Shown here in pieces: positions 1 to 8,753 of a stretch of DNA of 41,302 bases. Under the pieces are notes generated by a model, which worked only from the letters and a program-made list of their open reading frames with translations, did not search any database and was not told where the DNA came from. The stretch is from Planctomycetota bacterium. Lineage in GTDB: Bacteria > Planctomycetota > Phycisphaerae > Phycisphaerales > SM1A02. The position numbers and the translations under genes are program-made. Numbering within the stretch: position 1 is the stretch's first letter; each line of letters begins with the position of its first letter. The stretch spans positions 1-41,302 of the forward strand of contig CABYSN010000006.1 of the NCBI GenBank assembly GCA_902521645.1, given 5' to 3'.

Positions 1-7
1 GGAAGCC

Positions 8-526
8 ATGGTCAAGCAGGACCGGAGTCAGCAGATCGGAAGCAGCGTGGAAGTGGCCGGGAAGCCGGACCCGGGGACCCAGCAGGGAGCGATGCCCCCG
101 GGCGTCGGTTACGACAACAGGCCTGGCGTTCTCTACGATCCCTCGACCGGCACCATGCACTACGGCCCCAACGTCGTCCATCATGTCGTCCACCATGTTC
201 ATTACACCTACGGTGGCTCGGCCGATCCGAGTGGATACACCAGAGGTCGGTTCGAAACCCCTGACAACGAGAACCCGAACGACCGTGGCGGATTCCGTTA
301 CGGAGGAGTCGCTCGAGGTGGCGGCGGACTTGGTCCGAACAGTCACACCTACAACGGAAACGTAGTCCAGCATCACTACTACGGTGGCGGCGGCACCGGG
401 ATCCCGGCGGCAGGTCTCTTCAGTGGAGGCTGGGGCGGAGGCGCGACGATGTGGGGCAACCACATCGGAAGGTTCCATCCGTATGCCGCCAATGGAGCGG
501 GTCGGACCGAAGGCTTCACGGACTGA
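8..526 (+). CDS. Gly/His/Tyr-rich small protein, possibly 5'-partial
   Basis: A 172-residue protein I do not recognise. Its composition is strongly biased: Gly, His, Tyr and Asn dominate, with a His-pair run (VVHHVVHHVHY) near residues 57-67 and Gly-rich stretches around residues 95-110 and 125-150. I see no signal peptide or membrane segment from this ATG. The reading frame is still open at the window edge, so the true start could lie upstream; a GGAAG lies just 2 nt before the ATG, too close for a good ribosome site. It ends 23 nt before the next secreted-protein gene on the same strand, which suggests co-transcription. The His clusters could bind metal, but that is only a guess. A structural or surface role is equally possible. 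Confidence 0.6.
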   Translation: MVKQDRSQQIGSSVEVAGKPDPGTQQGAMPPGVGYDNRPGVLYDPSTGTMHYGPNVVHHVVHHVHYTYGGSADPSGYTRGRFETPDNENPNDRGGFRYGGVARGGGGLGPNSHTYNGNVVQHHYYGGGGTGIPAAGLFSGGWGGGATMWGNHIGRFHPYAANGAGRTEGFTD

Positions 527-549
527 TGCCGCGTCACTGAAGAATTCAG

Positions 550-2613
550 ATGAAGAACACACCGATCGCCCTGCTCACAGCATGCCACCTCCTCTGGGGG
601 GTGGCATGTGCCGATGGAGCGGTCACACAGGATGAATCAGTGGGACCCGGCGAGGCCGACACCCCGGGAATCGTTCTCTTCAACCTGAGCAACACAGGAA
701 ACAACGACAGCCGACCCGCCTACTACGGCGTGACGGATGATCCACACAGATTCCCGGACAACCAGATGTTCGAAGCGATCGAGAGACTGCCGGCGAACAA
801 TCGCTTGTGGACGATCTACCCGGACAGTTTTTCACAGGCCGGCAACCGACTTCGATCATGGCGTGATTTCGATGTCATGAAATGGGATGGCACGAGCCCC
901 TTGCCGACCATCCGCCCCGAGTCCTACATCAGGCGCATCGAGGCGTTCCAGAAGACGGGAACACTCCCGAAGGATCTGAGCGGTTATTCATTTCTGATCG
1001 ACTGGGAGAATGGTGCGACCGTGGTGCGGGAGATGGGCCTCGCCTACTGGTCGGATGCCTCCTCACCTCGATTCCGAACAGCCTGGACCACCTTCAGAAA
1101 TCAGGTCGTCGTCACGATCGACGCACTGAAGGCGCGCTTTCCGACCGCGTTCTTCACGGTCTATGCGGGAGGAAGCCCCGCACGCCTGATCGGCCAGAAC
1201 AAGGCTCGAACACGACCCACCTTCAGGGACGAAGAGGGCAGGGAGACGGCGAAGTATTACTTCCATGATGTCGCGGAAAAGGTGCGTGACACCATCCGGG
1301 AGAATTTCGCAGCTGCCATGGGCCCCCTTCTGGAGGCGCCCGACTTTCACACCGTGGTGTGTTACGACGCCTACGGCCCGCTCGACTGGAACGATCGGGA
1401 CGGCTTCTCGCCCTTGAAGAACGAGACATATCTGATCGAGAACTTCACGCTGCTCAAGAGCAACTCGACGAAGCCGGTGTACGGAGTCGTCGGCGCCTTC
1501 ACCTCCGGGAACAAGAATCTGAGCCACCAGGGTGAATCGAACCGCGACTATCAGATGTACTGGAAGGATCGCGGATCATGGCTGAAACGGACCTGCCGCT
1601 GGCTTGCCATGAGTCAGGCCGATGGCGCCATCGTCTGGAATGGTCTCGATGCGCTGATCTTCAAGTACCTGACACTGAACGTCAGAAAGTACAGCGAGAT
1701 CAACGATGAGACCAGACTCTACCTCGATCCCGGACAAGTCGGGGGATGGAATCAGTGGATCAGCCTCGACCGCCAATCGGGAACGCTGTTCGCCGAACTG
1801 GCCCAACTGCACGGGCAGCCTGATGCACGAAACTATCAGAGCGCACGACTGTACTACGACAACATCTCACTGGAACAGCGACAAAGCGATGAGACGATCG
1901 GGATCTTCCTGAAGACAATGTCGCGAACGTGGAACGACTATCTTCTCGAAGACCTTCTCCGCACGCTCCGAACGGGGAAGGTTCCGCTGTTCATCGAGAA
2001 GGATCCCGTGGTGGAATCCGACGGGGATCCGACGGTGACCGGATCCACGCTCTACGTGGTCGATCGTTTGGCAGGTGGTCTCTCCTCGATCGACTATCAG
2101 TGGATGAGGAACGGAGATCCCGTGGGCGACACCACGAGAAATCCGGTCTACGTGATCACCGGATCCGATGTCGGTCAGAAGATCAGCTGCAGGGTCACGT
2201 ACCGATCGAATGACGGCACGGAAGCAGTGGTACGGATCGCGAACTTCGACGCGGTGATCACATCACCCGAACTTGCCACCATCGAAGTGATCGAGGACGG
2301 AAGGCGAGCTCGAGGCATCGCGGGACCGCGAATGGCGGAGCTCTTCGGCGTCGCATCGATCTCGACGTTCAAACTCGTCGCAGATGAGCCCCTGATCCTG
2401 CGATCGACCAAGGGAGATTTCGCGCTCGCCCCGGGAACGGGGCAATCCTGGAAGATCGAGAACGGAAGAATCTCAACCACCATCGATGTCCCCTCCGAAT
2501 CCATCTCGATCGAGGGCGGGACCATGACCATCGCGGATGACACGCTGCTGAGGACTCTGCTTTCAGGCTACCGAAACGTCGTCACGGGAATCACCCAGAC
2601 CCCGACTGAATGA
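550..2613 (+). CDS. Large secreted protein of unknown function with C-terminal Ig-like domain
   Basis: A 687-residue protein with an N-terminal signal peptide (hydrophobic core at residues 6-19, likely cleavage after the ACA near residue 21). Residues ~35-430 look like one globular alpha/beta domain rich in Trp, Tyr and Asp, with segments such as FLIDWENG and VVCYDAYGPLDWND. These recall TIM-barrel glycoside hydrolases, but I cannot name a family. Residues ~480-560 resemble an Ig-like domain (YQWMRNGDPV, then ISCRVTY), of the kind found in bacterial surface proteins. The C-terminus is rich in beta-strand-like sequence. It lies 23 nt after the Gly/His-rich gene and 97 nt before the transglutaminase/esterase fusion. 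A secreted carbohydrate-active enzyme is a reasonable but unproven guess. Confidence 0.8.
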   Translation: MKNTPIALLTACHLLWGVACADGAVTQDESVGPGEADTPGIVLFNLSNTGNNDSRPAYYGVTDDPHRFPDNQMFEAIERLPANNRLWTIYPDSFSQAGNRLRSWRDFDVMKWDGTSPLPTIRPESYIRRIEAFQKTGTLPKDLSGYSFLIDWENGATVVREMGLAYWSDASSPRFRTAWTTFRNQVVVTIDALKARFPTAFFTVYAGGSPARLIGQNKARTRPTFRDEEGRETAKYYFHDVAEKVRDTIRENFAAAMGPLLEAPDFHTVVCYDAYGPLDWNDRDGFSPLKNETYLIENFTLLKSNSTKPVYGVVGAFTSGNKNLSHQGESNRDYQMYWKDRGSWLKRTCRWLAMSQADGAIVWNGLDALIFKYLTLNVRKYSEINDETRLYLDPGQVGGWNQWISLDRQSGTLFAELAQLHGQPDARNYQSARLYYDNISLEQRQSDETIGIFLKTMSRTWNDYLLEDLLRTLRTGKVPLFIEKDPVVESDGDPTVTGSTLYVVDRLAGGLSSIDYQWMRNGDPVGDTTRNPVYVITGSDVGQKISCRVTYRSNDGTEAVVRIANFDAVITSPELATIEVIEDGRRARGIAGPRMAELFGVASISTFKLVADEPLILRSTKGDFALAPGTGQSWKIENGRISTTIDVPSESISIEGGTMTIADDTLLRTLLSGYRNVVTGITQTPTE

Positions 2614-2710
2614 GCGGCTGAACCGAACGATCAGGCCATCCCAGCTCGCTATCATCGGGACGTCGACGCCGGCTGAAAAAAGCATACCTGTGCCATGGAG
2701 AACCTCATCA

Positions 2711-5041
2711 ATGCATACGCCAGGATTCATCGCTCTCAATTCAATCGCACTGGCTCTCTCGGCCTCGATCACATGGGGACAGGTGTCAGAAGTCATCCTC
2801 GATCGATCCGGGGAGAACAGGATCGAGATCGAACGGGCTGTGGAACTCGTCGATGAAACGCACCGGGCCGATCTCGTCTGGATGCTCGAGCACATGCCCA
2901 TCGAGGACCTGCAATCACTGGATGCGGATTTTCTGCTTGAAAACATCCGACTCGCACGTGATGCCTGGGAGAACGCACCGTGGCATGACCAGGTCGATCT
3001 CGATCTCTACCGGGACACCATCCTTCCATACGCATGCGTGAACGAGACACGAGAACGATGGAGACCGGGACTCCGCGAGACCGCGAGCGCTCTGATCGGC
3101 GACAGCCGGACGATCACGGAAGCGGCGACGAAACTGAATGGGACCTTGTTTCCATCGGTGGGTGTGAAGTACTCGACCGGTCGCAAGAAACCGGACCAGA
3201 ACCCTTCTGAGTCGATGGAGTCGGGACTGGCTTCCTGCACCGGCCTGACCATTCTTCTGGTCGATGCCTGCCGTGCGGTGGGAATCCCCGCACGATTCAC
3301 CGGAACCGCGCTCTGGTCCGATGAAAGCGGGAATCATTCCTGGGCCGAGATCTGGGACGCTGGCTGGCATTTCACCGGCGCGGCGGAACCGACCGGTGAT
3401 CAGCTCGACAAGGCCTGGTTCACGGGGCGTGCTTCCAAGGCGACCCGAGAAGATCCACGCAAGGCGATCTATTCGGTGACATGGCGCAAGACACCACTCC
3501 ACTTCCCGATGGTCTGGCGACCTGATGATCGGAGCATCAATGCCGTGGATGTCACCGATCGCTACACCAGTTCATCAGATGATCTTCCGGAGGGTTCGAT
3601 CAGGGTGCGATTCCGGATCCTGGATGAGAATGGCGAAAGAATCGCTCGTGACTTCACGGCCAGCACGGACGAGGGCACCACCCATGTCATGCGGAGCAGG
3701 GATGAAGGCTTCGATGCCAACGACCACGTGGAACTGATCGTTCCGATGGGGACCACGATCACATGGGGCAGCGAAGAGGCTCAGATGACCACCGAGGTCA
3801 TGATCGATGAAGCGCTTCTGACGATCGTGATTCCGGCGGAACCGGACGAGGAGGAAGCGGACCGAGCCGTCGACGCGAAGGCCTCCAAGGCCGCCGTGGA
3901 TGGACTCCGTCGGTGGCTGTCTCGCGGTGGCAAGGGTGCACTGGAAGATCAGCCTTTCACCACGGTTCCGTTGACCAAGGCGGATGATGAAAAGGCGCGA
4001 CGCATGCTCTGGGATGCGCACCGAAAAAAGATTCGGGCGGAACGACGTGACGAGATGAAGGATCGCTCCATCACGATCGGCTCCCACACCATGCCATTCT
4101 GGTACACGACCTACGGATCGAAACCCAGAGACGGGCGAAGCCTGTGGATCTCGATGCATGGTGGCGGTGGAGCACCGGAGGAACTCAACACGCAGCAGTG
4201 GAACAATCAGAAGAGACTCTACAAGCCTGACGAAGGTGTCTATCTCGCGCCCCGGGCACCGACGAACACCTGGAACCTCTGGCATCAGGGCCACATCGAT
4301 CCGATGTTCGATCGGTTGATCGAGAACCTCATCGTCTTCGAGGACGTCGATCCGAACAGGGTCTATCTGATGGGATACAGCGCGGGGGGTGACGGCGTCT
4401 ATCAACTCGCGCCGCGAATGGCGGACCGCTGGGCGGCGACGGCGATGATGGCGGGCCATCCCAACGACGCCCGCCCCGAATCACTTCGCAACACGGCCTT
4501 CACGCTTCACATGGGAGAGAACGACACGCCCTTCAAGAGAAACGAAGTGGCGGCGCAATGGAAGCTGCGCCTGAACGAACTCCGCAGCGAGGATCCCGAA
4601 GGCTACGACCACTGGGTCGAGATTCATGCGGGCAAGGGACACTGGATGGAACGGGAGGATGCGGTGGCCGTGCCCTGGATGGCGGAACGCACCCGCGATC
4701 TTCGACCCCGATACGTGCTCTGGAGACAGGACGATGTGACCCACGATCGTTTCTACTGGCTGGCCGTGGACGAGCCCCAGCGCGGCAAGACGATCACCGC
4801 GAGACTTTCAACCCAATGGGTGATGGGTGACACCATCGAGCTGAGCGCCGACTCCGGCCCCGTCAGGATCAGACTTGATGACGATCTCTGCAATCTCGAT
4901 GGACCCGTTCGAGTGACACGAGATGGCCGGGAACTCTACCGAGGGCGACCGGCGAGGACGATCGCCACGTTGCACCGGACGCTCGAGGAACGCGGAGATC
5001 CGACCGGCATGTTCTCATCGGAAATCGTGATCGACGACTGA
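2711..5041 (+). CDS. Secreted transglutaminase-like / esterase-like fusion protein
   Basis: Taken from the ATG at 2711, because a signal peptide follows at once (MHTPGFIALN, hydrophobic to about residue 21, then TWGQ). A GTG 21 nt upstream is the alternative start. The first half holds a transglutaminase-like fold: Cys176 in LASCTGLT and His209 in GNHSWAEIWD are the expected Cys and His of the triad. A linker of about 200 residues follows. The second half is an alpha/beta-hydrolase like those of secreted esterases and PHB-depolymerase-type enzymes: oxyanion motif HGGGG from His483, nucleophile Ser557 in GYSAGG, Asp605 in GENDTP and His644 in KGHW. All catalytic residues appear present in both halves. 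Substrate is unknown; peptide or ester cleavage outside the cell fits. The gene converges with the multicopper oxidase, 24 nt away. Confidence 0.85.
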   Translation: MHTPGFIALNSIALALSASITWGQVSEVILDRSGENRIEIERAVELVDETHRADLVWMLEHMPIEDLQSLDADFLLENIRLARDAWENAPWHDQVDLDLYRDTILPYACVNETRERWRPGLRETASALIGDSRTITEAATKLNGTLFPSVGVKYSTGRKKPDQNPSESMESGLASCTGLTILLVDACRAVGIPARFTGTALWSDESGNHSWAEIWDAGWHFTGAAEPTGDQLDKAWFTGRASKATREDPRKAIYSVTWRKTPLHFPMVWRPDDRSINAVDVTDRYTSSSDDLPEGSIRVRFRILDENGERIARDFTASTDEGTTHVMRSRDEGFDANDHVELIVPMGTTITWGSEEAQMTTEVMIDEALLTIVIPAEPDEEEADRAVDAKASKAAVDGLRRWLSRGGKGALEDQPFTTVPLTKADDEKARRMLWDAHRKKIRAERRDEMKDRSITIGSHTMPFWYTTYGSKPRDGRSLWISMHGGGGAPEELNTQQWNNQKRLYKPDEGVYLAPRAPTNTWNLWHQGHIDPMFDRLIENLIVFEDVDPNRVYLMGYSAGGDGVYQLAPRMADRWAATAMMAGHPNDARPESLRNTAFTLHMGENDTPFKRNEVAAQWKLRLNELRSEDPEGYDHWVEIHAGKGHWMEREDAVAVPWMAERTRDLRPRYVLWRQDDVTHDRFYWLAVDEPQRGKTITARLSTQWVMGDTIELSADSGPVRIRLDDDLCNLDGPVRVTRDGRELYRGRPARTIATLHRTLEERGDPTGMFSSEIVIDD

Positions 5042-5065
5042 ACCAAACGAACTGAACGCAGTTCG

Positions 5066-6589
5066 TCACACGATGTAGTTGACCTCGCGCGCCATCCCGG
5101 CAGCGAGGTGGTACAGATTGTGACAATGGAAGAACCACCGACCGGGGTTGTCGGCGTAGAACTCGATGTCGATTCGCTCACCGGGGCCCACCGCCACGGT
5201 GTCCTTCAGAGGTGCGTGGGTTTCATCCCACCCGCCCGGCTTGGACAACAGACGGTAGAAATGGCCATGCAGGTGCATCGGGTGATACATCATCGTCGTA
5301 TTGGTGAATCGGACACGGACCCGTTCCTCGTATCGAATCTGAAGCGGGGACGCATCGCCTTCGGGGACATAGAGCTCGGGGTAGTACTCGTTGGCCATGG
5401 ACCAGAGGTAGCCCGACATCTTCCCACCGAGCTCGATGTCGAAGGTCCGCACGGGACCATCGGGCAGGACGGTGGGATAGGGTGACTTCAAGGCGGCGTA
5501 GTCGGCCATGCCTCCGGCGGGACCCCGCCATTCGGGTGGACCCGGAGCGGGCTTCCTCGAAGCCCCCGGTGTGTGCAGGACACCTGCGACCTTCCGTTTG
5601 GTCCCGAGTGCGGCGGCATTCAGGGTGAACGATCCGGATCGCTTTATGGTCACCAGGACGTCGTAGCGTTCCGCCACCGCGATGACGACGTTCCCCGCCC
5701 TGGTCGGCACGACGGGCTGGCCATCCGCGGCGATGATCTCCATCTCGTGATCCTCGAGATCGACTCGAAAGAAGGTCGCCGTGCTGCCATTGATGAGCCT
5801 GAGACGAAGGCGGTCGCCCTGCCGGACCTGCATCGTCCAGGGATCATCGAGGGACTTTCCATTCATCAGATAACCGGGATAGTCGACATCGATCCCGAAG
5901 GGCTTGTCACCGGGAAAGGGTTCGCCACCGGCCACGGGAGTCTTCACCGCGCTGGTCTGCGTCTGTTCATCTCGAATCTGAGGAATGATCCCGTAGGGAG
6001 ATTGATTGAGCCAATCGGTCATGAAGACCGTGACGTCCTTGTCATAGTCATGATCCGGCCGCTTCTCCTCGATGATGAGCGGCCCGCTGAGACCCTGCTG
6101 CTCCTGCAGTTCGTAATGAGAGTGGTACCAGTAGGAACCCACCTGTCGAATCGGATACTCCATGAAGACCGACTCACCCGGTCCGAGCGGAAGCTGAGTG
6201 ATCTCAGGAACACCATCCATGTAGTTGGGAACGATCATCCCGTGCCAGTGAACGGTGCACGGATTCTGCATGGTGTTGTTCAGCAGGACCTTGAACATGT
6301 CACCTTCGGTGTAGCGTATCTCGGTTCCCGGATAGCCCCCGTTGACGAGCGTCGCTTCCGTGGGCGTTCCCAGTGGAGCGATCGACTTGCTCTCGATGTC
6401 GAGAACGTAGTCGGGCTTTGGCGAGAGCGGCATCGTTCGTGACTCGGGGGAGGAGGGATCGTCTGGACCAGCCTTGGACTGAGCCGCCCCGGATCCGACG
6501 AGAGCGAACGGGGCCATGGCGCCGGCCGCACCGGCGAGAATGGCTTCGCGACGCGAGGACTGGTTCGATGTCTCACCTGATTCCGACAT
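5066..6589 (-). CDS. Tat-exported multicopper oxidase
   Basis: A 507-residue multicopper oxidase. It begins with a twin-arginine signal (SRREAILAGAAGAM, residues 12-25) ending in GSGAAQ. Three cupredoxin domains follow. Copper ligands are visible: HWHG at 114-117, HSH in YWYHSHYE, HPMHLHGH at 436-443, and HCHNLYHLAAGM from 488, giving type 1 Cys489, His494 and axial Met499 plus the type 2/3 trinuclear site. It should oxidise phenolics or Cu(I)/metal ions with O2 outside the cytoplasmic membrane, in the manner of CopA/laccase-type enzymes. I chose the ATG at 6589, preceded by GGAG 8 nt upstream and followed at once by the Tat motif; longer readings run into the chitinase gene and its terminator. 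No other copper gene is nearby. Confidence 0.95.
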   Translation of the reverse strand: MSESGETSNQSSRREAILAGAAGAMAPFALVGSGAAQSKAGPDDPSSPESRTMPLSPKPDYVLDIESKSIAPLGTPTEATLVNGGYPGTEIRYTEGDMFKVLLNNTMQNPCTVHWHGMIVPNYMDGVPEITQLPLGPGESVFMEYPIRQVGSYWYHSHYELQEQQGLSGPLIIEEKRPDHDYDKDVTVFMTDWLNQSPYGIIPQIRDEQTQTSAVKTPVAGGEPFPGDKPFGIDVDYPGYLMNGKSLDDPWTMQVRQGDRLRLRLINGSTATFFRVDLEDHEMEIIAADGQPVVPTRAGNVVIAVAERYDVLVTIKRSGSFTLNAAALGTKRKVAGVLHTPGASRKPAPGPPEWRGPAGGMADYAALKSPYPTVLPDGPVRTFDIELGGKMSGYLWSMANEYYPELYVPEGDASPLQIRYEERVRVRFTNTTMMYHPMHLHGHFYRLLSKPGGWDETHAPLKDTVAVGPGERIDIEFYADNPGRWFFHCHNLYHLAAGMAREVNYIV

Positions 6590-6641
6590 GGTTGTTGCTC
6601 CGTCTGGGAATGAATGACGTGGAACTGCTCGCCCCATGGTA

Positions 6642-6656
6642 TCTCGAACGTCGAGA
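6642..6656. promoter_or_regulatory. Perfect 6-3-6 inverted repeat upstream of the multicopper oxidase
   Basis: TCTCGA acg TCGAGA lies 53 nt upstream of the oxidase start. It could be an operator half-site pair or a small hairpin in the 5' untranslated region. It does not resemble the CueR- or CopY-type copper operators that I know. Low confidence in function. Confidence 0.3.
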
Positions 6657-6699
6657 CACGTAGGAGAGACTTCGGACTCCGTTTCGCGGTGGTGAAAGA

Positions 6700-6732
6700 A
6701 CACGGGCACCCACTCGAAGAGGGTGCCCGTGT
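6700..6732 (-). terminator. Rho-independent-type terminator after the chitinase gene
   Basis: A perfect 12-bp stem (6700-6711 pairing with 6721-6732, ACACGGGCACCC/GGGTGCCCGTGT) with a 9-nt loop lies 28 nt past the chitinase stop. On the minus strand the stem is followed by TTCTTTC, a short T-rich tract. It separates the chitinase transcript from the multicopper oxidase gene. Confidence 0.8.
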
Positions 6733-6759
6733 CGAAGAACCGAATGTCCATTCGAACGG

Positions 6760-8601
6760 TCAGGGTGTGACCGATTCCAGGTTTTCGACGATGACATCGA
6801 GCAGCGTGTCGTTTCGATCCGCGGTGATCTCCCAGAACATGACGCCGCCCAGTTCCCGTTCGAGCAGATAGTCGATCTTGTATGTCAGGGACTGGGCATC
6901 CTCGTAGGAGATGAAGTGCCCCTGATGCATCGAGGGTGAATAGAGGTAGGGAACCTTGGCGACCTCGTCCCAATAGCGGGTGTAGGCTCCCGAGGCGATC
7001 AGGTCCTCGATGTCGAAGAAGTCATTCACGCCGGTCGCACCACTCGACCAGTCGTCCCAAGTCCCGGGCGGCACGAGCGAGCCCGGCTGGAAGAGACCGC
7101 CGTTGCCAAGTGGGTCGGAGACTCCACCCCAGGCCCGACCGTAGAAAGGTATTCCGAGCACGATCTTCTCCGGACTGGCGCCCTGCGCGAGGAATTCATC
7201 GACGACCCAGTCGACGTTGTAACGGGAGGACACGTTGTTGGCGTCGGACGGGTCGTCCGGGTTCTCGAACATGTTCGCGTGATGCGCCGTGGTCGTCAGA
7301 TCCCAGGCGCCGCGGAAGTCATAGGTCATGATGTTGATGAAATCGAGGATCTCGGAGAGGCGATCGATCTCGAGATGCCGGACCTTGTCCCAGCCTGCGG
7401 GTGACGCGATCGTCAGCAGATAGGGACGACCATCCTCGTTCGCGGCGAGATCGAGCTGACGACGGATCTCCTCCAGAAGAAGCGTGTAGTTCACCCCGTC
7501 CTCCGGACGCCGGGTGTTGGACGGCAGTCCACCCTCGACAGGATACTCCCAGTCGAGATCGACCCCATCGAAGTTGTACGTTCGAATGAACTCGACGCAA
7601 CTTTCGGCGAACAGGGTGCGAGAGGCCTCGGTCAATGCGACATCAGAGAAACGCCCGCTCCAGGTCCATCCCCCCACCGAGATCAGCGTCTTGATGTGTG
7701 GATGCTGCTCGCGCAGGACGTTGTTGAGCTGGTTGTAGGTTCCGGCATACGGCTGATCCCAGCTGTCACCGGGATAGAGCTTCTCGATCGCGGCATAGGG
7801 ATCACCGATCTTGATGCGACCATCCGATCCGATGTCTGCGAATGCATAGTTGACATGAGTGATCTTCTCGAGAGGCATGTCCGCGGGCTGGTAGTCACGG
7901 CCATAGATGCCCCATTCGATGTAGTACCCGACGACCTTCTGTTCGAATCCCGGTCCTCCCCCGCTTTCATCACCATCGTCCCCTGAATCATCGTCCAGCG
8001 TCCAGGCGCCGAGCAGAATGGTCAGGTCCCCTCCGTCGATGACGCCACTCTGATCGAGATCGAAGGCCGCCGAAGCGGATCCCCAGTTGGCCAGGAGTTG
8101 CGCCAGATCGGCACCATCGATTCGACCGTCGAGATCGAAGTCGGGATCGGGCGGGGCGTCGTTGCCGCCATCACCACCGTCCGGAGCGTAGCGAACATCG
8201 ATGGGAGCACCATTGAAGTGCGCCTCGCGAACATTCTCCTCAAACGAACCGACGCCCTGATATCCGATTTCCACGAATTCCCCGGAAGCGATGGAGCCGT
8301 TCCATCCGAGATTCGTCAATGTCGTGCGTGCACCATCGGTCTCCCATTCAGCATTCCACAGGGAACTGATGTCTGGCCCGTCGAGATAGGTCAATTCCCA
8401 ACCATCGATGAGCGATGCGCCATCGTTTTCAATCCGGATGCGACCCGAATAGCCTCCATCCCAACTGGAATCCTCGAGAAAACGCACCGTGACCTCGGAG
8501 GACTCCGCGTGTTGCGCACAGATGATTGAGCCAATGCCGAACATCAAGACACCGACAGCAAGACGACATGGCACCGATTGGTGCACTGAGTTCAGACTCA
8601 T
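6760..8601 (-). CDS. Secreted GH18 chitinase with CBM2-like and internal dockerin-like domains
   Basis: A 613-residue secreted chitinase. The signal peptide spans residues 1-~35 (LAVGVLMFGIGSII core). Next is a CBM2-like cellulose/chitin-binding domain, ~36-130 (GYSGRIRIENDG, GWELTYLDG, GWNGSIASGE). A dockerin-like calcium-binding duplication follows at ~145-195 (DLDGRIDGADLAQLLANWG, then DLDQSGVIDGGDL). The GH18 TIM barrel begins near residue 210 (VVGYYIEWGIYGRDY); its catalytic signature DGVDLDWE is at 345-352, with Glu352 the proton donor. The complete barrel ends in GGVMFWEITADRND. It should cut chitin beta-1,4 linkages outside the cell. The start is fixed by an AAAGGA ribosome site 6 nt upstream and by the signal peptide. 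The dockerin-like module lies between domains, not at the end as in the cholesterol oxidase. Confidence 0.95.
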   Translation of the reverse strand: MSLNSVHQSVPCRLAVGVLMFGIGSIICAQHAESSEVTVRFLEDSSWDGGYSGRIRIENDGASLIDGWELTYLDGPDISSLWNAEWETDGARTTLTNLGWNGSIASGEFVEIGYQGVGSFEENVREAHFNGAPIDVRYAPDGGDGGNDAPPDPDFDLDGRIDGADLAQLLANWGSASAAFDLDQSGVIDGGDLTILLGAWTLDDDSGDDGDESGGGPGFEQKVVGYYIEWGIYGRDYQPADMPLEKITHVNYAFADIGSDGRIKIGDPYAAIEKLYPGDSWDQPYAGTYNQLNNVLREQHPHIKTLISVGGWTWSGRFSDVALTEASRTLFAESCVEFIRTYNFDGVDLDWEYPVEGGLPSNTRRPEDGVNYTLLLEEIRRQLDLAANEDGRPYLLTIASPAGWDKVRHLEIDRLSEILDFINIMTYDFRGAWDLTTTAHHANMFENPDDPSDANNVSSRYNVDWVVDEFLAQGASPEKIVLGIPFYGRAWGGVSDPLGNGGLFQPGSLVPPGTWDDWSSGATGVNDFFDIEDLIASGAYTRYWDEVAKVPYLYSPSMHQGHFISYEDAQSLTYKIDYLLERELGGVMFWEITADRNDTLLDVIVENLESVTP

Positions 8602-8613
8602 CTCTTGTCCTTT
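8602..8613 (-). promoter_or_regulatory. Shine-Dalgarno site setting the chitinase start
   Basis: AAAGGA (8608-8613, minus strand) sits 6 nt before the ATG at 8601. It decides between this start and a longer reading beginning 51 nt upstream that lacks such a site. Confidence 0.75.
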
Positions 8614-8753
8614 CGCAGGCCCCGGGAATGGCTCGTGAAAGAGCCTGACCACTGTTCGTCACCCGGACTGTATTGGTTTGACCGATCAGAGGAAAAAGAT
8701 CGTTATTTTGACACGAAGCGCGTTTGCAGCCGCTGAGAGCCTTGTTCAAAGCA

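Noticed and set aside
5573-6442. A 289-codon plus-strand frame inside the multicopper oxidase
   Set aside because: Antisense to copper-ligand regions of a clear enzyme; no domain of its own.
8630-8645. GGCTC/GAGCC hairpin upstream of the chitinase
   Set aside because: Only 5 bp of stem and no T tract; too weak to call a terminator or regulator.
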